A DNA stretch of 64,000 bases from Paenibacillus sp. HB172176 (GTDB taxonomy: Bacteria > Bacillota > Bacilli > Paenibacillales > Paenibacillaceae), in NCBI RefSeq assembly GCF_011947265.1, contig NZ_JAATHD010000006.1:1-64000 (forward strand), given 5' to 3'. Shown piece after piece: positions 18,083 through 26,000 of the stretch (positions are counted from its first letter, which is position 1; each line of letters starts with the position of its first letter). The notes beneath the pieces are model-generated. The model was given only the letters and a program-made list of their open reading frames with translations, was not told where the DNA came from and made no database searches. The position numbers and the translations under genes were made by a program.

Positions 18083-19711
18083 ATGAAAGCAATTTCGAAA
18101 ACGTTGACATCTGCGCTTGCGCTGACGTTAATGGCGTCAGGCCTTGCAGCCTGCAGCGGCAACAACAACGGGGAGGACAACAATTCGGCTCCGAACAACT
18201 CCGGCTCGGCGACGGCAACTAGCGACACTGGAAGCAAGCTGGATCCGGTCACCTTGAAGATTATGTTATTCGGCGACCGTCCGGCGGATCTGGACAAGGT
18301 AATTGATCAATTCGAGAATCAGACGGAAGACAGCTTGAACACAAAGCTGGATTTCGAGTTTAATCCAAATGCCGATCACAAGCAGAAGCTGACGCTGAAG
18401 ATGTCAGCAGGCGAGACGGTGGACGCAGCCTTCGATGCGCCATGGATGACGTTGAACCAGAATGTCTCGCTTGGCTATTACCAGGAGTTGGACAAGTATT
18501 TCAACAATGACGAATATCCCGGCTTGAAGGCTTCTTTCTCGGAGGATTTCCTGAACGCGAATAAGATTAACGGCCATATTTATGCAATACCGCTTACAAA
18601 CGCATTCTACGATATTGACGTTGTCTATATCCGCAAGGATTTGAGAGAGAAGTACGGCATGGATCCGATTGACAGCTACGATGATCTCCAGGCTTATCTG
18701 GAGAATGTCATGAAGAACGAGAAGAACATGATTCCAATGGGCAATAAGGGAGATCGCGGCTTCTACAAGATGTTCAATCTGGAGGACAAGCTCACGAATG
18801 CCAAGCTGATCTCGGGGACAACTCCAGCGTTTAACGTCGTGCTGTCTGACGACGGCAAGAAGGTGTTAGGTGCTGTGACGCTTGGCGATTCGGCGGATAA
18901 ATTCGCAGATCTGCCAGCTCCGTTCAACGATCCTTATTATTTCTACCCGCAATATGACAAATACGTGGAATGGAACAAGTATATCCAGACGGATGTTCTG
19001 TCGGAGAAGGATCATGGAGCGTTGTTCGCTTCGGGCAAGTCGGCAGCCTCGGAAGGAACAATCGGCGGCGCCGCATCTACCCGCGAGAAGCTGAAGTCCG
19101 CAGTCCCTGGAGCGGATATTGAATATTTCATCTATAATTCGCATGTTCGCAATATGGAAGAGGGAGCAATTGGAACCGATTACAAGGCGTGGAACGATAT
19201 TGTCATTCCAGTGACGTCCAAGAATATCGACCGCACCATGAAGCTGTTCGACTGGATCTTCAGCAGTCAGGAGAACCATGACCTGATCGAGCTCGGAATT
19301 GAAGGCCAGCACTGGACCAAGGACGGCGATCGCTACTATAAGATGACGGATCAGACCAGTAACTATCTGTTCCCTTCTTATGAGTTTACATGGAGCACAA
19401 TGTCCCGTATTAACGGCAATAACGATGAAGCGACGCTTAAGGTTCTGGATTATCAATCTCAGAACAGCACCTATTATCTGCAGCCGCTGTCCGGATTTAC
19501 CTTTAATGTGGAACCGGTCAAGTCGGAAGTAGCCAAAATCGGACCGGTTGGCGGAGCTGTTGATCCCGTATTCAAGAACGGTATGGATAAGAATTGGAAG
19601 GAAACGGCGGCCAAGGTTAACAAGCAAATGGAAGCGCTGGGTCTGGAGAAGGTTCGTCAGGAGCTGATCAAGCAGGTTCAAGCCTTCCTCGACGCTGGCG
19701 GAAGCAACTAA
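18083..19711 (+). CDS. LplA-type solute-binding lipoprotein
   Basis: Ligand-binding lipoprotein of the 16117/17123 importer. The signal peptide ends in LAAC (Cys24), followed by a Ser/Asn/Gly-rich linker and the binding domains (LKIMLFGDRPADLDKVIDQF, AAFDAPWMTLNQN, NGHIYAIPLTNAF). The C-terminal DUF3502-type domain ends with LIKQVQAFLDAGG. GGGAGGA a few bases before the ATG supports the start. A diverged paralogue is at 14302. Import substrate is unknown; LplA relatives with large binding proteins usually take oligosaccharides. Confidence 0.92.
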   Translation: MKAISKTLTSALALTLMASGLAACSGNNNGEDNNSAPNNSGSATATSDTGSKLDPVTLKIMLFGDRPADLDKVIDQFENQTEDSLNTKLDFEFNPNADHKQKLTLKMSAGETVDAAFDAPWMTLNQNVSLGYYQELDKYFNNDEYPGLKASFSEDFLNANKINGHIYAIPLTNAFYDIDVVYIRKDLREKYGMDPIDSYDDLQAYLENVMKNEKNMIPMGNKGDRGFYKMFNLEDKLTNAKLISGTTPAFNVVLSDDGKKVLGAVTLGDSADKFADLPAPFNDPYYFYPQYDKYVEWNKYIQTDVLSEKDHGALFASGKSAASEGTIGGAASTREKLKSAVPGADIEYFIYNSHVRNMEEGAIGTDYKAWNDIVIPVTSKNIDRTMKLFDWIFSSQENHDLIELGIEGQHWTKDGDRYYKMTDQTSNYLFPSYEFTWSTMSRINGNNDEATLKVLDYQSQNSTYYLQPLSGFTFNVEPVKSEVAKIGPVGGAVDPVFKNGMDKNWKETAAKVNKQMEALGLEKVRQELIKQVQAFLDAGGSN

Positions 19712-19736
19712 TACACGCGCATGATTTAAAAAAGAG

Positions 19737-19785
19737 GCCATGGGACTTCATGTTGCACATGAGCGAGCCCATGGCTTTCTTCTTC
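19737..19785 (+). terminator. Terminator after the LplBCA operon
   Basis: GCCATGGG (19737-19744) pairs with CCCATGGC (19768-19775), followed by TTTCTTCTTC. The next gene starts only about 25 bases later, so it depends on read-through or on a promoter inside this stretch. Confidence 0.7.
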
Positions 19786-19810
19786 AGGCAGGCAAGGGAG
19801 GATTCATAAT

Positions 19811-22800
19811 ATGCAAGCATCATCACAACGCGTCAAACTGCAAGAGTTGGTCGAATGGGCAGAGCAATTGGCAGAGGCTCGCGGGCCTTATTACACCGAC
19901 GGCGCGCATCTCGCTCTGATAGACATGATTGACGAGGCGCGGAAGGCTCTGGAGGGGGCCGAGAAACCCTTCGTCCGCAGTCGCGAATTCCTCGCGCCGC
20001 GAGATGAAGAAGCGATCCTCTTCGCGACGAGGCGCTACACGATGACGCCTTCTTATCTGCCCGAGGGGCAGGTGCATCATGAGTATGGATTGGAGCCGGC
20101 GCTTCAGTGGTTCGAGAAGCAGGATATGATGCATGGAGGCGCAGAGAGGTTGCGAGATCGAGCTCATGCGGCTATCGGCCAAGCGGAGACGGCCTTGCAA
20201 GCGGCGACATGGGGCGAGGAAGTCGGCAGCTTTGACAAGGCGGCAGGAACGAGGCTTGAGCATGCGGTGGAGCACGCGAAGGAAGCTCTGTCCGCTCATG
20301 CTTCTGCAAAGGTTGCCGGCGAGCCTCTGGCGCTGGCCGTCGTACAATGCCTGAATCGATATCGGGAATTCAGGCATTCACGCAGGCTCCGTCGCAATGA
20401 TGAGTCAAGCGCTAATTTGTATCTTTCGCAGGAAGGGATGGAGCGGCTCAAGGAAACCGTTCGCTGCGATGCCGCGCTTCGCGAGCAATATGAACGCATC
20501 GTAGAGATTTCGAATCGCTACACGCTGGAGCAGATCGAGCAGGCCTCCTCGCTTATGATGACGGAAACAATCGACTACGCTCATGCGAATGAAGCGTTCT
20601 ATCTCTGGAGCTCTACGGACAAGATTGTCAATTTTACGACTCCGGAAGGCGCTGCGAGCGCTTCCCTCTCGTTCATCCTGCCTTCAGCTAATAATGAGCG
20701 CGAGGGATTGGGGCATGTCTGGATTGATAATGTGCAAATTCTCTCGGCGGTCGGCGGTATTCTCCCTCTGCGGAATGGCGGCTTTGATGAAGGCGTTGAT
20801 TCTCCGGCTCACTGGCAAGGCGAAGCGCTCCGAGGCTTTCCCGTGCTTCGGTGGGAGGATCGATATCCCTATTGCGGCGGAGGCGATCGTTCTACGGTCG
20901 ATCGAGTCAATCCTTCCTCGCAGATCGACTTTGACTATGCGGCGGGAGATCAACGGCGATCAATCTATATCGAAAATCCGACCGCAGACGACGAAGGCGC
21001 CTGGTCGACGGCAGAGGATTTCGAAATTGCCGGCGACGCAGGCTATACGCTTACGTTCGCGGCCAAGCTCGACGGGAAGCTTCGTTCGGGGCTGAAAGCC
21101 GTGCTTCGCTTCAAGGATGAGAGAGGCGAGCTGCTAGAGGAGTTCGTCTATTCATTCAACAGAAAGTCATCCCTGCCCAATTCCTGCTTCTTGCTGACCC
21201 TGCAATGCGATGCGATCCGTTATGCCATGACGGGAGACATGCATTATGCCGACAAGACGAAGAAGGAGATTCTCTATACGCTTAACGATTTCTGCCAAGG
21301 CGCCGAGCACTGGCTGGTAACGAATGAACGTCCGCAGGGAAGCGACTCCTACGGCGCGGTTCAAGGCGGACGAGTGCTGTGCAGCGTGGCGGTCTCCTAT
21401 TCGCTTATTCGCTCAGCAAACATCTTCACGGCTGAGGAGAAGAAGCGATTCTATGCGCTGATTGACTATATGCTGCGCTATATGCTTGATTTGCGGGACA
21501 GAACCGAGCTGACGATGGAAGAGGCGCAACGAGGAAGCAGCAACTGGCAGACAGACATGTGCGCAGGCACGGCCATGATCATGTTGGCGCTGGATGATTT
21601 CCCTAACCGGCTGATTTGGCTCAACAATGCGCATTGGGTGCTGGAGTCCCAATTGCGGCTTAATGTCAATGCGGATCATTCCTGGCCGGAATCGATTCGC
21701 TATCATCATGCCGCGCTTGAGCGATTCGCCGGTTATGCGAGAATTGCCCGCCATATGATGGGTGATAATTGGTTCAAGACAACGCCGCTTGGCCGAATGT
21801 TCGGATTCAGCATTCAGGTGCAAACTCCGGCTTATCGTTACTTTGACAATCGCATCGGCACACCGCCGTTCGGCGATCATGTGCTGGGCGGCGGGGGAGA
21901 GTTTGCGTGCTTCGGCATGTACGCCGGTGAAATGGAAGAAGTGGATAGGGAATTGGCGGAGCAAATGCTTGAAACCTGGCGTTTGGCGGACAAGCCGCGC
22001 AAGGGCTTTTGGGGCGAAGCGGTTGCTTTCGACAATCTGTTAACGGCTGGAGAGATGAACGGCGGCTGCAGGTTGAACCTGAAGTCGACGAACGAGCTTG
22101 CGCAAGCCGGCATCTATGTGTTCCGGAAGGGATTCGGTACCGGAGACGAGAGCTATCTCGCCATTCATTCGAGTCCGAAGCCGATTGGGCACGGCCATCT
22201 CGATCAAGGATCTTTTATTCTCTATAAGCATTCCGTCCCGATTGTGATGGACTCCGGGATCGAAGGGTATTTCGACAACAGCACCAGCTGGCATATTAGC
22301 TCTTATTCGCATGCTTGCGTGCAGTTTGCCGCGAAACGGCAAGTCACTAAGAGCAGAAGCAGTGGATTCATTAATCTGACAGCGGGAACGTTCAGTCTTG
22401 AGCGAGGCTGGGTTGACGTGCCCCGAACAAGCAAGGTTCTCTATTGCGAAATTGAAGAAGAGGTAGAGCGCATTGCGATTGAAATTAAGAATGGTGAGGG
22501 AAGCGGAAGACATATTCGAACACTCTGGCATTTGGTCGCGCCCGATTTGTATGTGATTCGCGACGAAATCGAGGGCTTTGAAGGAGATGTTCTGTTCAGC
22601 TTGCCGGTGGCAGCTCGCGATTCTTCGATTGAGGGGAATCGGGTTTACTCGGAGGGGGCGTATGGAATCGATCTGGAGACAACGTTTCTCTCTCCTGTTC
22701 GCAAGATTTGGCTGGAGAAAGGACGCGCCGCGCCGTTCTTCGAGCGCTCGTCTGACGGTTCGTGCATGCTGGATTATGTGAGAGCAACGGCGAACTCGCG

Positions 22801-22930
22801 TGAAGGCTTCCTGACTGTGCTACATCCGAAGCGGAGGGGGGCTTGTCCCTTGGAAGCTGAGCTTGAAGGAGAAACCTTATGGCTGACACACGAAGGAAAG
22901 CGATTCCTTTGCGAGCTGGGTCGACCATAA
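19811..22930 (+). CDS. Large cytoplasmic heparinase II/III-fold protein (putative lyase)
   Basis: A 1039-residue protein without signal peptide. The first 300 residues are helical (start pattern YYTDGAHLALIDMIDEARKAL), a beta domain follows (about 270-445, FNFTT/GHVWIDNVQ-type), then an (alpha/alpha) toroid with SYGAVQGGRVLCS, SSNWQTDMCAGTAM and WPESIRYHHA (Tyr631, His632), and the C-terminal heparinase II/III beta domain with HGHLDQGSF (His794, His796, Asp798). These are the features of polysaccharide lyases that cleave uronic-acid linkages, but I cannot assign a numbered lyase family. It is collinear with the core of the secreted protein encoded at 23008, so the two probably act on the same linkage inside and outside the cell. 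GGGAGG precedes ATG 19811. Confidence 0.82.
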   Translation: MQASSQRVKLQELVEWAEQLAEARGPYYTDGAHLALIDMIDEARKALEGAEKPFVRSREFLAPRDEEAILFATRRYTMTPSYLPEGQVHHEYGLEPALQWFEKQDMMHGGAERLRDRAHAAIGQAETALQAATWGEEVGSFDKAAGTRLEHAVEHAKEALSAHASAKVAGEPLALAVVQCLNRYREFRHSRRLRRNDESSANLYLSQEGMERLKETVRCDAALREQYERIVEISNRYTLEQIEQASSLMMTETIDYAHANEAFYLWSSTDKIVNFTTPEGAASASLSFILPSANNEREGLGHVWIDNVQILSAVGGILPLRNGGFDEGVDSPAHWQGEALRGFPVLRWEDRYPYCGGGDRSTVDRVNPSSQIDFDYAAGDQRRSIYIENPTADDEGAWSTAEDFEIAGDAGYTLTFAAKLDGKLRSGLKAVLRFKDERGELLEEFVYSFNRKSSLPNSCFLLTLQCDAIRYAMTGDMHYADKTKKEILYTLNDFCQGAEHWLVTNERPQGSDSYGAVQGGRVLCSVAVSYSLIRSANIFTAEEKKRFYALIDYMLRYMLDLRDRTELTMEEAQRGSSNWQTDMCAGTAMIMLALDDFPNRLIWLNNAHWVLESQLRLNVNADHSWPESIRYHHAALERFAGYARIARHMMGDNWFKTTPLGRMFGFSIQVQTPAYRYFDNRIGTPPFGDHVLGGGGEFACFGMYAGEMEEVDRELAEQMLETWRLADKPRKGFWGEAVAFDNLLTAGEMNGGCRLNLKSTNELAQAGIYVFRKGFGTGDESYLAIHSSPKPIGHGHLDQGSFILYKHSVPIVMDSGIEGYFDNSTSWHISSYSHACVQFAAKRQVTKSRSSGFINLTAGTFSLERGWVDVPRTSKVLYCEIEEEVERIAIEIKNGEGSGRHIRTLWHLVAPDLYVIRDEIEGFEGDVLFSLPVAARDSSIEGNRVYSEGAYGIDLETTFLSPVRKIWLEKGRAAPFFERSSDGSCMLDYVRATANSREGFLTVLHPKRRGACPLEAELEGETLWLTHEGKRFLCELGRP

Positions 22931-23007
22931 CTTTGACAGCACAGAGCTCTTGCAGCAGTTAATTTTGACCGCAGCCGATGCGGCATTTGAAACGGAGGAC
23001 GATTGGA

Positions 23008-26000
23008 ATGAAATCCACGCGATCATCTTTTTTTGCGAAAATAATGCTCGTCACGCTGCTTGCTGCGCAGCTTTTCTCGTTTGGCGCAGGAGCGGCCTCG
23101 GCGGAGGACAACGGGGATACGTCTTCAGGCGAGACGACGAGCGAATCAACGTCGGTCACCTCGTCGGTGTATGCCAAGCTGGATACTTCGCCAACGGGCG
23201 TAACCTATTCTGACTCGCATGGCTCGGGAGCTTTGGCCTGGGACGATGACATCGAGAGCTGGCCGGATGTATGGAATTCCTCGGAGGCCTGGTCTCAGAT
23301 CGATTTCGGGGACGGTAAAGAGAGAGTAGTCAAGCAAATCAGATACTATCCGCGCCCAGGCTGGACGCAACGGATGGTCAATACGAAGTTTCTGGGCTCC
23401 AATGATGGAGAGAGCTGGGATCTATTGTATGAAGTGACCGTCGATAACGGCTTGCAATGGACCACTGTTGATTTGCCTAACGAGAACGCTTATCGCTATA
23501 TTCGTTTCGTCAGCCCCACGTACCAATGCTTGAACGTTGCGGAGATTGAGCTATATGGACATGGGAAAATGGTGAAATTCGATACATCGCCGACCGAGGT
23601 GACGTATGCCGATTCCAATGGCTCCGGCGCTCTGGCCTGGGACGAGGATCTCGAAAGCTGGCCGGATGTGTGGAATGCGTCGGACGCTTGGACACAAGTG
23701 GACTTCGGCCAAGGCAGGGAGAAGGTGGTCAAGAAGATTCGTTATTATCCGCGTCCGAATTGGACGCAGCGGATGGTGAACACGACGTTTCTTGGATCGA
23801 ACGATGGGGAGAATTGGGATTTGCTGCATATGGTAACGACCGATAACGGCTTGCAGTGGACGACCGTCGATCTGCCGAATGAGACCGCTTACCGGTATAT
23901 TCGCTTCGTCAGTCCGACCTATCAATGTCTCAACGTGGCGGAGATTGAGCTGTACGGCTATGCCTCTCTGGAGGAAGACTCGGAGGAAGCGACAGCCTCC
24001 AAGCGAGAATCGCTGGGACGTCTTCTGAGCTTCGCCAATAACGAGCTTGAGAAGACATCGGCGGGGACGGAGCCGGGTCAATATCCGCTGGCGTCGAGAG
24101 ATGAATTCGTCAGCCAGATTACGGTGACGCAGCAGGTTTATGACAATGAGGCGGGTAATTGGAGCAAGGCCGTCAAAGATTTGGTGAAGGCAGGCAGCGA
24201 CTTCTTTGAAAGCGCGGTCACCTCGGATACTGTGATTGACGCCAAGGCGAACAAGCTGGAATATTCCATGTATCGCGTGGAATTGGTCGATCTGGTGTGG
24301 CAGGCCAAGGCGGCGCTGCTAATCGAGCCGGAATATGTGTCGGCAGGCAGCAAGCTCGCGCTGCAGGATCAGATTGATCATGCTGAAGCAGTACTGGATG
24401 GAAGTTATTCCATTCCGTTCGTGCGAAATCGAGCTTTCCTAAAGCCGCGCCCCGATGAGGATATTCAGCGGGCCATCAAGTACAATTCTATGGTTAGCGG
24501 CTACGACAGCTCGCAATACGGTCTCAAGATCGCACTTGTCTGGTATCAGAAGCAGAATGTGATGATTGATCTGGACGGCAAGGCGAGCTACATTCTCTCG
24601 GTTGCTCAGGAGCTGCTGAACAGGGCGACGCCGGGCGAGGAGGTTGGACAATATCCAGCGGACCGAATTGGCGCCGTCGCCAGCGCAATCTCGCAGGCGC
24701 AGACGGCAATCGAAGCCGGCGCTCGCAGACCAATTGCGCTTGCTCTTGTTCAACTGCTCGATGCAGAGAAGGAGCTGAGGGAAAGCGTTGTTCTGCGAAG
24801 CTCCGTCGAGCCGCTGTCGAATATGTATTTCACGGCGGAAGAGATCGAAAGCTTGAAGGACAAGGTGGAATCGATTCCGGCCTTGCAGGAGCAATTCGAT
24901 ACGGTCAAGCAATATTCGGATGACATGACGCTAGAAGAAATCGAGGATCTGGATCAGCTATTGGTAGAAAATCCGGATTATGAAGCCTTGAATCAGAACT
25001 ATTGGATGTGGAGCGGTATTAGCAATCAGAACTTTACGGCTCCGGCAGGAGCGGTGTCAGCAAGCTTGCGCGTCACCCTTCCGGCTGCGAGCAACGAGAG
25101 CGACGGACCGCTTGGTCACGTCTGGTTCGATAATGTGAAGATCGTTCCTTCCAGCACTGCCGGCACGGTCGATATCTCGAATGCGAGCTTTGAGTCGGGC
25201 ACGACAACGCCGGACAATTGGGAGGGGGTCGCTGAGCAAGGATCGCCTGTCATGAGCTGGGAGAGCCGGACGAATTACGCGAGCGACGGACAGAAGTCAG
25301 TGTATATCGAGAATCCCACAGCCTCCGATCAAGGCTCATGGGTATACAATCAGCCTATTGCCATAACGGGAGGCGCTGATTATACACTTTCCTATTCGGT
25401 GAAGCTTGACGGCGTCGTCGCAAGCGGAGTTCAGGTTATTCTGACCTTCAAGGATGCAAACGACAGCGTGATCAGCGAATACACCTCGCAGACCGATCGC
25501 AAATCGAGTCTGATTCTGAATTTCGGATTAACGATGCAGACGGATGCGATTGTCTATGCGGTAACCGGTGATATTTCCTACGCGGAGAAGGCCAAATACC
25601 GGATTCTATGGACGCTGAACGATTTCCTGCAGGGCACGGAAACCTGGTACGCGTACAATCAGCGGCCTTACGGCATCGACGCGTACGGTGCGGTGCAGGG
25701 AGGACGCATCGCGGCCTCCGTCGCCTCGGCGTATACGCTGATTAAGGATGCCGGCGTGTTCTCGGCCGAGGAATATCAGACGCTGATCGACAGGCTTGAA
25801 TATATGCTTCCTTATCTGAGCGACTTGAGAGATCGCTCGGAGATGAGCCTCTACGATGCGCAAGCGAACACCAGCAACTGGCAGACCGATATGTCGGCGG
25901 GTTCCTCCATGCTGGCGATGGCGTTCCCGGAGCTGCCTCACGCCATTACCTGGCTGAATAACGGCAAGCAGCTTCTGGCTGGACAGCTTGAGTATATGCT

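Noticed and set aside
22970..22989. CCGCA/TGCGG hairpin before the SLH protein gene as terminator
   Set aside because: Five-pair stem with short T stretch immediately before a ribosome site; more likely part of the leader.
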